This document shows positions 41,441 to 52,100 of a stretch of 64,000 bases of DNA, piece by piece. Made by a program: the position numbers and the translations under genes. The notes under the pieces were generated by a model that saw only the letters and a program-made list of their open reading frames with translations, was not told the DNA's origin and made no database searches. The number at the start of each line of letters is the position of its first letter. Position 1 is the stretch's first letter. Source of the DNA: Streptomyces sp. NBC_01197 (GTDB lineage Bacteria; Actinomycetota; Actinomycetes; Streptomycetales; Streptomycetaceae); NCBI RefSeq assembly GCF_036010505.1, contig NZ_CP108569.1, positions 4,698,501-4,762,500 of the forward strand, given 5' to 3'.

Positions 41441-42880
41441 ATGCGTGCTCCTATGACTACCTCTGTACTCTCCGCCTCGATTGCCGTGGCATGTGCCGCC
41501 GCGCTCGCCCTCCCGGCCGCCGGACCGGCCGGCGCGACCACGCCCCGCGCCGATTCGCCGGCCACGCCGTTCCCCGGCTCCACCCAGTCGCTGCGGCTCA
41601 ACCCCTCCGCCGACCGCTCCACGGACCACTCGGCCGCCGCCGCTCTGTCCAGGCAGAAGGTCAAACCGTTCTCGCTGGTCGGCGTGGTCTGGAACGACAA
41701 GAACGCCCACCTGAACGGCACCGTCCAGTTGCGGACCCGCCGCGTGGGCTCCACGGCCTGGACCGGCTGGCAGTCGGTCGAGGCCCGGAACGACGGCCAC
41801 GCGCCCGACCCCGCCACGGCGGAGGCCGAGTCCTCGGCCGTGCACGGTTCCACCGCCCCGCTCTGGGTGGGCAACTCGGACGCGGTCCAGGTCCGTGTAC
41901 ACGCCAAGGCGCCCACCGGTGCCACCCGCGCCGCGGCCACCCCGCTTCCGAAGGGGCTGCGGCTGGACCTCGTGGACCCGGGCCCCGACCCGCACCCACG
42001 ACCGGCCGACCCGACGGCAACCGATCCCACAGCGGCCAAGCCGACGCCGACTGAGCCGACGGCAACTGACCCGACGGCAGCCGACCCCACAGCGACTGAG
42101 CCGACGGCAACCGACCCGACAGCGGCCGATCCCACCGCGGCTGACCCCACGGCAGCCGGCCCGAACACCGCCGGCTCCCAGTCCGGCGATCACGCCGCCC
42201 CCACCGAACTGCCCGCCCTGAGCAAAGACGCCACCGTGGCCGAGCTGGAGGCCACGGGTGCCAAGGCGGGCCCCTACGTCGCGCCCCGGCCGCGCATCGT
42301 CACCCGTGAGGGCTGGGGCGCCGACGAGAGCGTCCGCGAGTCCGCCTTCCGCTACACGGACACCGTGAAGGTCGCGTTCGTCCACCACACCGCGACGGGC
42401 AACAACTACACGTGCGATGAGGCCCCCTCGCTGCTGCGGGGCATCTACCGCTACCACGTGAAGAGCCTCGGCTGGCGGGACATCGGATACAACTTCGTCA
42501 TCGACAAGTGCGGCACCATCTACGAGGGCCGCGCGGGCGGGATCACCAAGCCCGTGATGGGCGCCCACACTCTCGGGTTCAACTCCGACAGCACCGGCGT
42601 CGCCGTCCTCGGCACCTTCACCTCGACCGAACCGCCCGCCGCCGTCATCACCGCGCTCTCCCGTTTCACGGCGTGGAAGCTCGGGCTGACCGGCGCCGAC
42701 CCGGCCGGGAAGACCACCTTGGTGTCCGGCGGCGGCAACCGCTACCCGGAGGGCACCAAGGCGACGCTGGACGTGATCTCCGGACACCGGGACGGATTCA
42801 GCACCGAGTGCCCGGGAGACCGCCTCTACGCCAAGCTCGACGCGATCCGCAGCGCGGCCGCCCGCGACCAGGGCCGCTGA
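41441..42880 (+). CDS. Secreted N-acetylmuramoyl-L-alanine amidase, PGRP type
   Basis: A 479-aa exported wall hydrolase. It has a signal peptide (about 1-34), an accessory beta domain (about 50-170), a repetitive DPTAT/DPTAA linker (about 188-245) and a C-terminal PGRP/amidase_2 domain (about 285-475). Zinc ligands are in FVHHTATGNN, ISGHRDG and TECPG (T7 lysozyme-type H, H, C), with the catalytic Tyr/Lys region at YRYHVKSLGWRDIGYNF. The ATG at 41441 gives a signal peptide with an Arg; the ATG at 41453 has a -10-like TATGCG 7 bases upstream and is an alternative. Confidence 0.9.
   Translation: MRAPMTTSVLSASIAVACAAALALPAAGPAGATTPRADSPATPFPGSTQSLRLNPSADRSTDHSAAAALSRQKVKPFSLVGVVWNDKNAHLNGTVQLRTRRVGSTAWTGWQSVEARNDGHAPDPATAEAESSAVHGSTAPLWVGNSDAVQVRVHAKAPTGATRAAATPLPKGLRLDLVDPGPDPHPRPADPTATDPTAAKPTPTEPTATDPTAADPTATEPTATDPTAADPTAADPTAAGPNTAGSQSGDHAAPTELPALSKDATVAELEATGAKAGPYVAPRPRIVTREGWGADESVRESAFRYTDTVKVAFVHHTATGNNYTCDEAPSLLRGIYRYHVKSLGWRDIGYNFVIDKCGTIYEGRAGGITKPVMGAHTLGFNSDSTGVAVLGTFTSTEPPAAVITALSRFTAWKLGLTGADPAGKTTLVSGGGNRYPEGTKATLDVISGHRDGFSTECPGDRLYAKLDAIRSAAARDQGR
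42006..42165 (+). repeat. Pro-Thr-Ala repeat coding region
   Basis: Degenerate 12-15-base units built on GACCCGACGGCA encode about ten D/E-P-T-A-A/T repeats, forming the extended linker of the PGRP amidase. Confidence 0.85.
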
Positions 42881-43009
42881 GTCCCGGCAGTCCGTACGGC
42901 CTGCCCGCGACGGCAACTCCGTACAGCCTGCCCGCAACCGCGCTTCACCCGTCTGCATACACTGGCCAGCCGTTCAAGGCCCGCCCCAGCAGGAAGCAGA
43001 GACGTCAAG

Positions 43010-44092
43010 GTGACAGAAGCGATTCTCCTGGTCGGCGGCAAGGGCACGCGGCTGCGGCCGCTCACGGTCAACACACCCAAACCGATGGTCCCGGCGGCGG
43101 GAGTCCCGTTCCTCACCCACCAGCTCGTCCGCGCGCGGGCCGCCGGGATCGACCACATCGTGCTCGCCACGTCGTACCTCGCGGAGGTCTTCGAGCCGTA
43201 CTTCGGCGACGGGTCCGCGCTGGGCCTGCACCTGGAGTACGTCACCGAGGAAGAACCGCTGGGTACGGGCGGCGCCATCCGTAACGTCGCGGAACGCCTG
43301 CACTCCGCGCCGGACGAGCCGGTCCTCATCTTCAACGGCGACATCCTCACCGGCCTGGACATCGAGGCACTCGTCACCACCCACGGGACCTCGGGCGCGG
43401 ACGTCTCGCTCCACCTCACACGGGTGGAGGACCCGCGCGCCTTCGGGCTCGTCCCCACGGACGTGACCGGACGGGTGACGGCCTTCCTGGAGAAGCCGCA
43501 GACACCCGAGGAGATCGTCACCGACCAGATCAACGCGGGCGCGTACGTCTTCACGCGCTCGGTCATCGACACCATCCCGGCCGGGCGCCCGGTCTCGGTG
43601 GAACGGGAGACTTTCCCCGGCCTGCTCGGCTCGGGCGCCCACCTGCAGGGCATGGTCGACTCCACGTACTGGCTCGACCTGGGCACCCCGCAGGCCTTCG
43701 TACGCGGCTCGGCCGACCTCGTACTCGGCCACGCCCCGTCCCCGGCAGTCCCGGGCCTCTGCGGCGACCGGCTGATCCTGGAAAGCGCCACGGTGGCCCC
43801 CGACGCCAAGGTGACGGGCGGCACGGTCATCGGTGCCGGCGCGGTCGTCGGCGAAGGCGCCAGGATCGACGGCAGCACGGTCCTCGACCACGCGGTCGTC
43901 GAGCCGGGCGCGGTGGTCACCGACTCGCTGATCGGCGCCGGCGCCCGGATCGGGGCCCGCTCGGTGCTGACCGGTGCGGTGATCGGCGACGGCGCACGGG
44001 TGGGCGCCGACAACGAGCTGCGCGCCGGGATAAGGATCTGGTGCGGGGCCGTGCTGCCGGACGGTGCCGTGCGTTTCTCGTCGGACCAGTAG
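43010..44092 (+). CDS. manC: Mannose-1-phosphate guanylyltransferase
   Basis: A 360-aa nucleotidyltransferase with a C-terminal left-handed beta helix. The signature LLVGGKGTRLRPLTVNTPKPM, FNGDILTG and the sugar-binding EKPQTPEEIVTDQINAGAYV mark the GDP-mannose/NDP-sugar pyrophosphorylase family; C-terminal hexapeptide repeats start near residue 260. It most likely makes GDP-mannose from mannose-1-phosphate and GTP, completing the pathway whose first two enzymes (ManA, ManB) are at 56-60 kb. Specificity for GTP versus other NTPs is inferred from this context and from the matching mycobacterial locus. A -10-like TACACT is at 42958-42963; GTG start. Confidence 0.87.
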   Translation: MTEAILLVGGKGTRLRPLTVNTPKPMVPAAGVPFLTHQLVRARAAGIDHIVLATSYLAEVFEPYFGDGSALGLHLEYVTEEEPLGTGGAIRNVAERLHSAPDEPVLIFNGDILTGLDIEALVTTHGTSGADVSLHLTRVEDPRAFGLVPTDVTGRVTAFLEKPQTPEEIVTDQINAGAYVFTRSVIDTIPAGRPVSVERETFPGLLGSGAHLQGMVDSTYWLDLGTPQAFVRGSADLVLGHAPSPAVPGLCGDRLILESATVAPDAKVTGGTVIGAGAVVGEGARIDGSTVLDHAVVEPGAVVTDSLIGAGARIGARSVLTGAVIGDGARVGADNELRAGIRIWCGAVLPDGAVRFSSDQ

Positions 44093-44102
44093 CCTCTACG
44101 GG

Positions 44103-45005
44103 GTGGCAGGACGTTTCATCGCCAGGGCCCCGGGCCCCCACTCCGCCGACCTCGCTCTGGTCCTCGGGGTACTCCGCCGTGGTCCCTGGGACCCCACGTA
44201 CCGGACGACGCCGGACGGCGCGGTGTGGCGGGCCAGCCGTACGCCGGAGGGGCCGGGCACACTCCGGATCTCGGCGGACGGGGCGGAGGCTTGGGGCCCC
44301 GGCGCCGACTGGCTGCTCGCGGGCCTTCCCGGGCTGCTCGGCGAGCTGGACGACCCGTCGGGCTTCGTACCGCGCCACCGGCTGGTCGCCGACGCGCACC
44401 GGCGCCGCCCCCACCTCAGACTCTGCCGCACCGGCCTGGTCCTGGAGTCGCTGATCCCGTCGATCCTGGAGCAGAAAGTCACGGCCGACGAGGCGTACCG
44501 CGGCTGGCGCCGGCTGCTCCGTGCGTCCGGCACACCCGCGCCGGGTCCCGCGCCCGAGCACATGTACGTCATGCCCGATCCGCGCGGCTGGTCGCTCATC
44601 CCGTCCTGGGAGTGGCACCGCGCGGGTGTCGACAACAAGCGCGCGTCCACGATCCTGCGCGCGGTACGGGTGGCCCGCCGGCTGGAAGAGGCGACGGCGA
44701 TGGCACCGGCCGACGCGGCCCGCAGGCTGGAACTGATTCCCGGCATCGGCCCCTGGACCTCGGCGGAGACGCTCCAGCGCGCCATCGGAGCACCGGACGC
44801 GGTCACGGTCGGCGACCTGCACCTGCCGGGCATCGTCGGTTACGCGCTGACGGGGCGCCGGGGCGTCGATGACGACGGGATGCTGGAACTCCTGGAACCG
44901 TACGCGGGCCAGCGCCACCGCGCGGTCCGGCTGATCCTGCTGACGGGACGGGTACCGCAGCGCCGCACACCGAAGATGCCGCGCACGGACATCGCGCGGT
45001 TGTAA
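44103..45005 (+). CDS. HhH-GPD DNA glycosylase (3-methyladenine glycosylase type)
   Basis: A 300-aa base-excision repair glycosylase of the AlkA/HhH-GPD superfamily. The helix-hairpin-helix with the Gly-Pro segment is LELIPGIGPWTSAETLQRA, and the catalytic Asp is expected in VTVGDLHLPGIVGYAL. The first 100 residues form an AlkA-like N-domain. The GTG at 44103 is preceded at exactly 7 bases by TAGCCT (44090-44095), so it is probably transcribed leaderless from a promoter at the end of manC. There is no functional link to its neighbours. Confidence 0.88.
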   Translation: MAGRFIARAPGPHSADLALVLGVLRRGPWDPTYRTTPDGAVWRASRTPEGPGTLRISADGAEAWGPGADWLLAGLPGLLGELDDPSGFVPRHRLVADAHRRRPHLRLCRTGLVLESLIPSILEQKVTADEAYRGWRRLLRASGTPAPGPAPEHMYVMPDPRGWSLIPSWEWHRAGVDNKRASTILRAVRVARRLEEATAMAPADAARRLELIPGIGPWTSAETLQRAIGAPDAVTVGDLHLPGIVGYALTGRRGVDDDGMLELLEPYAGQRHRAVRLILLTGRVPQRRTPKMPRTDIARL

Positions 45006-45029
45006 ACCCCGCACACGCACCCCGCACCC

Positions 45030-46337
45030 TCACCGCACCGTGATGAACCCCTCCACGGCGCGCTCGGGACGCGCCACCGCAGGCGCGGCCGGATGCCCGA
45101 CCGCCACGGCCCCCATCGGCTCCCACTCCGCGGGCAGCGCCAGCACCTCCCGCACCACGTCCCGGCAGAACATCGTGGACGAGACCCAGGCGGACCCCAG
45201 CCGCTCACCCGCCAGCGCCACCAGGAAGTTCTGCACGCCCGCACCGGTCGCGACGGAGAACATCTCCCGCTCCGCCGCGTCCCGCCGGGCGTCCCCGTAC
45301 GTGTGTGAGCCGTCGAGCACCATGCAGGGCACCGCCAAGTACGGTGCCCGCCGCAGCACTTCACCGCGGCGCACCCGTTTGGCGATGGACTCGTCCGACT
45401 TGCCGTCGCGCCGCAGATCCGCGATCCACGCGTCCCGCATCGCGTCCAGCAGCCGGGTCCGCGCCGCCGCCGACTCCAGCAGGACGAAACGCCACGGCGT
45501 CGTGTGGTGCGGGGACGGCGCGGTGACCGCCGCCGCGACCGCCCGGCGCACCGCGCCCGGGTCCACCGGCTCGTCGGTGAAGTCGCGGATCGTGCGCCGC
45601 TGGGTGACCGCTTCCCGTACCGCCTCGGACGTACCGAGCCGGAACATGTCATCGGCGGCGACGCGCACCATGGCACGGGCGCGCCCGGCAGCGTCGTCGG
45701 CACCGGATGCCGTGACGACGTGCGGCAGACCGCGGACCACCGCGACCGGCAGGCCCGCGGCCTTGCCCTTCACCAGGTCGCCCGCGGCGGCCAGTTCGTC
45801 GGCGGTGGCGACGACGGTGGCGCTCAGGGGGTTGCCGTGCGCGTCCGTGCCGCCGCGCAGATCGTCGAGGACCCGCACCCCGGCGGCCCCGATCGCCACA
45901 TCGGTGAGGCCGTTGCGCCACGGGCGCCCGAAGGTGTCTGTGACGAGCACGCCCACCTCTACGCCCAGCGCGTCGCGCAGGCCCTCGCGGATCGCCCGCG
46001 CCGAACTGTCGGAGTCCTCGGGGAGCAACAGCACTGTTCCGGGAGGAGTGTTGGAGGCGTCGACCCCGGCGGCGGCCATCACCAGGCCCTGCCGGTTCTC
46101 GACGATACGGAGCGTGCCGCGCCGCGCCACCACCCGTACCGTCTCCGCGTCGATCGCCGCCTCACGGTCCTCGGCCTGCACGATCCGGCCCTCGGCCTTG
46201 GAGACGATCTTGGAGGTGACGAGGACGACATCGCCGTCCGCCAGGTCGGGCGACGCGGTGGCGATCAGCTTGGCGAGGTCGTCGCCCTGGCGTACCTCCG
46301 GCAGTCCGGGCACGGCCCAGACGCGGAAGGACGTCAT
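45030..46337 (-). CDS. fbiB: Bifunctional F420 gamma-glutamyl ligase/FMN oxidoreductase
   Basis: A 435-aa two-domain enzyme of coenzyme F420 biosynthesis. The N-terminal CofE domain (about 1-240; [36 protein letters not shown]) adds glutamates to F420-0. The C-terminal nitroreductase-like domain (about 245-435; [33 protein letters not shown]) reduces dehydro-F420-0 in the mycobacterial FbiB. Its ATG overlaps the cofD stop by 4 bases (ATGA), so the two are translationally coupled. Full length, no oddities. Confidence 0.95.
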   Translation of the reverse strand: MTSFRVWAVPGLPEVRQGDDLAKLIATASPDLADGDVVLVTSKIVSKAEGRIVQAEDREAAIDAETVRVVARRGTLRIVENRQGLVMAAAGVDASNTPPGTVLLLPEDSDSSARAIREGLRDALGVEVGVLVTDTFGRPWRNGLTDVAIGAAGVRVLDDLRGGTDAHGNPLSATVVATADELAAAGDLVKGKAAGLPVAVVRGLPHVVTASGADDAAGRARAMVRVAADDMFRLGTSEAVREAVTQRRTIRDFTDEPVDPGAVRRAVAAAVTAPSPHHTTPWRFVLLESAAARTRLLDAMRDAWIADLRRDGKSDESIAKRVRRGEVLRRAPYLAVPCMVLDGSHTYGDARRDAAEREMFSVATGAGVQNFLVALAGERLGSAWVSSTMFCRDVVREVLALPAEWEPMGAVAVGHPAAPAVARPERAVEGFITVR

Positions 46338-47290
46338 GCCCTGACCTCTTCGGCCAGGGTGAGCGCCTCACGTGCCATCGCCGCGGTGGCGCCCAGGTCG
46401 GTCATCATCAGCGGCACGGCCCGGCAGCGGATCCCCGCCTCCTCGACCCGGGCCACGGACGCGGCGTCGACGGTGTCGACCAGCCAGCCGTCCAGCAGAC
46501 CCGAACCGTAGTGCTCGGCCACCGCGGCCGCCGTCGAATCGACGCCGACGGCGGCGAGGACCTTGTCGGCCATCCCGCGCACGGGGGCGTCCCCGACGAT
46601 GGGCGAGAGTCCGACGACCGGCACACCCGCGTCGGCGATGGCCTCGCGGATGCCGGGCACGGCGAGGATGGTGCCGACGGAGACCACCGGATTCGACGGC
46701 GGGAAGATCACGACGTCGGCGGATGCGATGGCATCGAGGACGCCCGGCGCGGGCTTCGCCTGGTCGGCGCCGACCGGTACGACGGCCGCGGCCTCGACGG
46801 ACGCACGCAGCCGCACCCAGTACTCCTGGAAGTGAATGGCCTTGCGCTCGCCGTCGATGTCGACGGCCACATGCGTCTCGATCCGGTCGTCCGACATCGG
46901 GATGAGCCGCACCCCCGGCTGCCACCGCTCACACAGGGCCTCGGTGACGGCGCTCAGCGGATAGCCCGCGCCGAGCATCTGGGTACGGACGATGTGCGTC
47001 GCGAAGTCACGGTCGCCGAGCCCGAACCACTCGGGTCCCACGCCGTACGCGGCGAGTTCGTCCTTGACGGTGAAGGACTCGTCGGTACGCCCCCAGCCCT
47101 GCTCCTCGTTGATGCCACCGCCGAGGGTGTACATCACCGTGTCGAGATCGGGGCAGACCTTCAGCCCGAACAGATGGATGTCGTCACCGGTGTTGCCGAT
47201 GACGGTGATGTCCGCGTCAGGCGCGGCCTGCTTGAGGCCACGCAGGAATCGGGCACCACCGATGCCGCCGGCCAGAACCACAATGCGCAT
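46334..47290 (-). CDS. cofD: 2-phospho-L-lactate (phosphoenolpyruvate-type) transferase
   Basis: A 318-aa CofD/FbiA enzyme that joins the phospho-three-carbon unit to 7,8-didemethyl-8-hydroxy-5-deazariboflavin (Fo), producing (dehydro) F420-0. Motifs: [37 protein letters not shown] and IIFPPSNP-type [16 protein letters not shown]. Coupled to fbiB downstream. Divergent whiB and adjacent manC are the same neighbours as in mycobacteria. The upstream region contains a 53-bp-period direct repeat. Confidence 0.95.
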   Translation of the reverse strand: MRIVVLAGGIGGARFLRGLKQAAPDADITVIGNTGDDIHLFGLKVCPDLDTVMYTLGGGINEEQGWGRTDESFTVKDELAAYGVGPEWFGLGDRDFATHIVRTQMLGAGYPLSAVTEALCERWQPGVRLIPMSDDRIETHVAVDIDGERKAIHFQEYWVRLRASVEAAAVVPVGADQAKPAPGVLDAIASADVVIFPPSNPVVSVGTILAVPGIREAIADAGVPVVGLSPIVGDAPVRGMADKVLAAVGVDSTAAAVAEHYGSGLLDGWLVDTVDAASVARVEEAGIRCRAVPLMMTDLGATAAMAREALTLAEEVRA

Positions 47291-47300
47291 ACAGACAGTC

Positions 47301-47393
47301 TGTCAGGCGAAGCCTGATCCGTTGAGGGGTGGTGGCCGGGCGACGGGTGGGACTGTCAGGCGGAGCCTGATCCGTTGAGGGGTGGTGGCCGGG
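47301..47393. repeat. Two 40-bp direct repeats, each opening with a small palindrome
   Basis: Copies at 47301-47340 and 47354-47393 differ at one position (period 53). Each contains TCAGGCGAAGCCTGA or TCAGGCGGAGCCTGA, a 6-bp stem with a 3-base loop. They lie between cysteine dioxygenase and cofD, both on the minus strand, directly in front of cofD. A role in termination or in cofD control is possible. Confidence 0.85.
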
Positions 47394-47437
47394 TGGGGGC
47401 GCCGCCCGGCGGCAGCTGAGGGAGAGGGGCCGGACTG

Positions 47438-47980
47438 TCAGGCCGGTACGGCGTCCTGGGTGGCCGGGACCGCGCACTGCGGGCTGTGCATCGGCATCTC
47501 GGTCAGGCCCGGGTAGTAGATGTGCAGGCTGACGGCCGCTTCCAGCGAGTCGTTGACGACCTCGTGGGCGTACCCGGGCGCGAAGACGCGCTGAGCGCCC
47601 GCGGCCAGTGACCGCCCGCCGCGTTCGGTCCGCTCGGTCAGCGTGCCGTCGAGGACGGTCAGCACACCGGACGAACGCCCGTGGCCGTGCGGCCCGCTGC
47701 CCTGTCCCGGAACCCAGCTGAGCAGCCAGACCTCGTATCCGAGCGGGACCTCCCCCGCCCGGTCGGAGCCGGGAGCCCGGGGAACGGCGCGCAGCCGGTG
47801 GTACCAGCGGGAGACCGCGTCGTACTCGACGAGGTGGGCCCACTGGCCGCGGTCCGCGGCGATGGAGCGTGCGAGTCCGGCGAACTCGGCCACCGTGGCC
47901 GGGTGCTCGCGGGCGGGCTGGAGAAGGTGCTGGACGGCGAGGATGTCGCCGGCGATCTGCAGGTCGCTGTCGCTGTTCAT
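47438..47980 (-). CDS. Cysteine dioxygenase family protein
   Basis: A 180-aa cupin-fold thiol dioxygenase that oxidises cysteine to cysteine sulfinate with non-haem iron. Iron ligands are in GPHGHGRSSGVLTVLDG (two His) and GYAHEVVNDS (third His). Length is normal for bacterial enzymes of this family. The ATG start at 47980 has CGGGGGTTCC-type purines nearby only in reverse, so the ribosome-binding site is weak. Its relation to F420 genes is not obvious; other thiols such as mercaptopropionate cannot be excluded as substrate. Confidence 0.85.
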   Translation of the reverse strand: MNSDSDLQIAGDILAVQHLLQPAREHPATVAEFAGLARSIAADRGQWAHLVEYDAVSRWYHRLRAVPRAPGSDRAGEVPLGYEVWLLSWVPGQGSGPHGHGRSSGVLTVLDGTLTERTERGGRSLAAGAQRVFAPGYAHEVVNDSLEAAVSLHIYYPGLTEMPMHSPQCAVPATQDAVPA

Positions 47981-48631
47981 GGTGCGGGGGTTCCTCGGCA
48001 GTGAAATTGCTGGGGTGTCGCAGAGAAAGATGCAGTCAGGGCTGCGGGAAGACGCTGGAGCTCGGTGGCATCAACAGCTGGAACAGCAACAGCACGCCTG
48101 GACAGCGCTGCGGAACCCACGGGCGTGGGTCACGGAGAACGCTGCGGTCGCTGGCATGGAACCAGGAGAGCGGCTCTCGGCCTCCCTGTCAACCCACTGC
48201 CCGATTTGGCCGTAATGTTTCACCTCATCCGGTTAATCCGTCCGGAGAGAGGTTTGTTCGCCAGCCGACGCGGAGATGTGGCGCAGCAAGCCCCGCCGCA
48301 AACACCGCAGGGATCTCGTGACCGGACTGTGATCTTGATCGCTTCGGCGGGCGGAGTGCGAACGGGACCGGCCCCGGCAGAGTCTCAGTCCGAGAGGGCA
48401 TTGCTCCTCGCGGACCGGGAAGGCGCAGGTATGGGCCAGTGGCATGTGTCAGGTTTTTAGTGATTTGAACACTTTCCGCATAGCCTTGGTTCCGCAGAGT
48501 GAATAAGGGGCCCAATAGCAGATCTCGGCTTGACTGGCCCGGATCCACACACTTGTAATTTCACTCGTGTCGTTCGGCCGAAATCGGTAGCGACAGCAAC
48601 ACGGGGACGCAAAGACGGACAAGGGGCGCAC
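47981..48631. promoter_or_regulatory. 651-bp region upstream of whiB
   Basis: No convincing gene. Codon bias is lost and the AT content rises between about 48430 and 48560. TTGACT (48531-48536), 18 bp, TGTAAT (48555-48560) is a good principal-sigma promoter giving a leader of about 65 bases to whiB. Farther upstream lies TTGAAC (48466-48471) without a matching -10. Developmental regulators are known to act at whiB in other Streptomyces, but I could not identify their sites with confidence. Confidence 0.5.
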
Positions 48632-48895
48632 ATGACCGAGCTGTTCCAGCAACTGCTGGTCGAGGACGCGGATGAGGAATTCGGCTGGCAGGAGCGCGCG
48701 CTGTGCGCCCAGACCGACCCGGAGTCCTTCTTCCCCGAGAAGGGCGGTTCCACCCGCGAGGCCAAGAAGGTCTGCCTCGCCTGCGAGGTCCGCTCCGAGT
48801 GTCTTGAGTACGCCCTCGCCAACGACGAGCGGTTCGGTATCTGGGGCGGTCTGTCCGAGCGGGAGCGCCGACGACTGAAAAAGGCCGCTGTCTGA
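48632..48895 (+). CDS. whiB: Sporulation regulator WhiB, iron-sulfur Wbl protein
   Basis: An 87-aa Wbl protein. Four Cys (25, 48, 51, 57) bind a [4Fe-4S] cluster in the pattern C-x22-C-x2-C-x5-C; the GIWGG turn (about 69-73) contacts the principal sigma factor, and the C-terminal RERRRLKKAA segment binds DNA. In Streptomyces WhiB works with WhiA to start sporulation septation in aerial hyphae. The length and the neighbours (cofD-fbiB, large glycosyltransferase) match classical whiB rather than other wbl genes. An AAGGGG ribosome-binding site precedes the ATG at 48632. Confidence 0.96.
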   Translation: MTELFQQLLVEDADEEFGWQERALCAQTDPESFFPEKGGSTREAKKVCLACEVRSECLEYALANDERFGIWGGLSERERRRLKKAAV

Positions 48896-49152
48896 CCGCA
48901 GGCCGACGAGCGCCGGCCGCGCTCTCCGGGCCGCCCGGCCGGGCAACCGGCCGCCGGCCCACGCACCACATCCGGTCCGCCGTCCGTCCCCCTGGGGCGG
49001 GCGGCGGACCGCTGTGCGAGTCAGCCGTTAGTGTGGGGCCCCGTCCGCGATGCACCAACGCCCCCGTGGGGCAGGTGCGTCCACCGCATCCGCACACCAG
49101 CCTTCCGGGGGGCAACGCCACCCGGACTCCGGCCGGAGGGGCCCGTACCTCG

Positions 49153-52100
49153 ATGTCCGTGCACAGCCAATCGACGGCCCCTTACGAGGCCGCAACGCCT
49201 GCGTTCGCTCCCGCGCACCCGCCCGAATTCCCGCAGCATGTCGTCACCGCCGTGCTCGTCACCCACGACGGCGCCCGCTGGCTGCCCGACGCGCTCGCCG
49301 GGCTGCTCGGGCAGGAGCGGCCCGTCCAGAACGTCGTCGCGGCCGACACCGGCAGCGCCGACGCGTCCGCGAGCCTGGTCACCGAAGCGCTCGGCGCCGA
49401 CCGGGTGTTGCATCTCGCACGCCGCACCGGCTTCGGTGCCGCCGTCGACGAGGCGGCCCGCACCGCGGGAGTCCTCACCCCCGAGGAACTGCCGTATCTG
49501 AAGCGGCCCAGCGGCTGGGACCCGGTGAGCCGCAGCTGGCGCGACGAGGCATACGACATGCCCGAACTGCCGCACGGTGAACCGGTGCAGTGGCTCTGGC
49601 TGCTCCACGACGACTGCGCCCCCGACCCCGACGCGCTCACCGAGCTGCTGCGCGTGGTCGACAACGACCCGCACGCCGTCATCGTCGGACCCAAACTGCG
49701 CGGCTGGTACGACCGTAAGCAACTGCTCGAAGTCGGCGTCTCGATCGCCAACAGCGGTCGCCGCTGGACCGGCCTCGACCGCCGCGAACAGGACCAGGGC
49801 CAGCACGACCAGGTCCGCTCGGTCCTGTCCGTCTCGACCGCCGGAATGCTCATCAGGCGGGACGTCTGGGAGGAACTGGGCGGGTTCGACCGCAGGCTGC
49901 CGCTGATGCGTGACGACGTGGACCTGTGCTGGCGCGCGCACGCCGCCGGCCACAGCGTCGTCGTCGCGCCCGATGCCGTACTGCGGCACGCGGAGGCATC
50001 GGCCCGCGAGCGCAGGCCCATCGACTGCGTGGGCCGCTCCGTCGCCAGCCCGCACCGCGTCGACAAGGCCGGCGCCGTCTACACCCTGCTCGTCAACACC
50101 CGCAGCCGCGGACTGCCGTACGTCATGCTGCGACTGGTCGTCGGCACCCTGCTGAGAGTGATCGCGTATCTGGTCGGCAAGGCGCCGGGACAGGCGCTCG
50201 ACGAGGTCGCCGGGCTCGTCGGCACCCTGCTGCGCCCCGAGCGGATCCTCGCCGCACGCCGCAAACGCGGAGTGGGCGCGGTCGAGGCGAGCGAGCTGCG
50301 GCCGCTCTTCCCACCGCCCGGAGCCACCGTCAAGGCCACCGCCGAGCAGGTGGCCGGCCATTTCGGCGGTAGCTCCGACGTAGAGGCCGGTTCGCGGCAC
50401 GGCGCCGTCGAATCCGGCCCGGGCGGTGACGACGCCGACTTCCTGGAGATCGAGCAGTTCGCCCGGCTGAAGCGGATAGCCCGCAAGCCGGCCCCCGTGC
50501 TGTTCGCCGTGCTCCTGCTGGTGTCGTTCATCGCCTGCCGGGCGCTGCTGGGCGGAGGCGCCCTCGCGGGCGGCGCCCTGCTCCCCGCGCCCGATCACGT
50601 ATCGGAGCTGTGGAACCGCTACGCCGACGTATGGCACCCCCTCGGCACCGGCGGCACCCAGACCGCCCCGCCGTATCTCGGCATCCTCGCCGTGTTCTCC
50701 ACCGTCCTGCTGGGCCACACCGGACTCGCGCTCACCCTGCTGCTGGTCTGCTCGGTCCCGCTGGCCGGTCTCACCGCGTACTTCGCCTCCCGCCCGCTCA
50801 CCGAATCGCGGCTGCTACGGGCCTGGGGAAGCATCGCGTACGCCTTCCTGCCCGCCGCCACCGGCGCCCTGGCCTCCGGGCGGCTCGGCACGGCCGTACT
50901 CGCCGTCCTGCTGCCGCTGATCGCCCGCTGCGCCGTCTCCGCCGCCGGAGTGCGCGGGGAGCGCGGAAGCTGGCGGGCCGTCTGGGCCTACGCGTTCCTG
51001 CTCACCCTCACCATGGCCTTCACGCCCGTCGTGTGGCCGCTCGCCGTCGTCATCGGGATCGCCGTCCTGGCGCTGCACCGCGACGAGCTCACGGCGTACG
51101 GACTGCGCCTCCTCGCGGTCGCCGGTACGCCCCTCCTGCTGCTGGCACCCTGGTCGCTCTCGCTTCTCGCCGGCCCTTCCGGCTTCTTCCGCGAGGCGGG
51201 CATGGAGTTCGGCAAGGGCTCGGCATCCGCGCTCGACCTGCTGGGCATGAGTCCCGGTGGTCCGAAGGCCGCGGGCGGGGCGCTGCTCATCGGAGTGGTG
51301 CTCGCCGCGCTGGCCGCCCTGCTGCGCGGGGAGCGCCAGTTCGCCATCCGCGGCGCCTGGGCGGTGGCCCTGCTGGGTCTCGTCTTCTCGGTGCTCGCCA
51401 ACAGTTCGGGCTGGGCCGGTCCCACGACGCTCGTCTACGGGCTCGCGCTGCTCGCGGCCGCCGTGCTCGGCGCGGAGGGCGCACGTGAGCGCGTGGCCAC
51501 CCAGAGCTTCGGCTGGCGGCAGCCGGTCGCCGGGCTGATCGCCGTCGCCGCGCTGCTCGCCCCGGTGATCGCCGCCTTCAGCTGGATGGTCAGCGGTGCG
51601 GACGGGCCGCTGGAGCGGCGCGACCCGGTGCAGGTCCCGGCGTTCGTCGCCGAGGAGAGCGGCACCCGAGACCAGGCCCGCACCCTGATCCTCGGCGGTA
51701 CGTCACCATCGGAGGTCTCGTACACGCTGGTACGCGGCTCGGGCGGCAGGCTCGGCGACGCCGAACTGGCCCGCGCCGGCGGCAGCAGCCCCCGCCTCGA
51801 CAAGATCGTGTCCAACCTGGTCGCGGGCTCAGGCGCCGACCAGTCCAGCCAGCTCAGCGGGTACGCCATCCGCTATCTGCTGGTCAGGGACGGCGCGCCG
51901 CGCGAGATGAGCCGGGTGCTCGACGCCACCCCGGGGCTGAGCCGGCTCAGCCAGCTGGACGGCAGCGAGCTCTGGCGCGTCGACCGGCAGGTCGCACGGG
52001 CCACGATCGTCTCCGGTACGTCGCCGGACGCGAGTTCGGAGCCGCAGTCCGTCGCCGCGGGCCCGGTGGACATCCACACCACCGTCCCGGCCGGCAAGTC

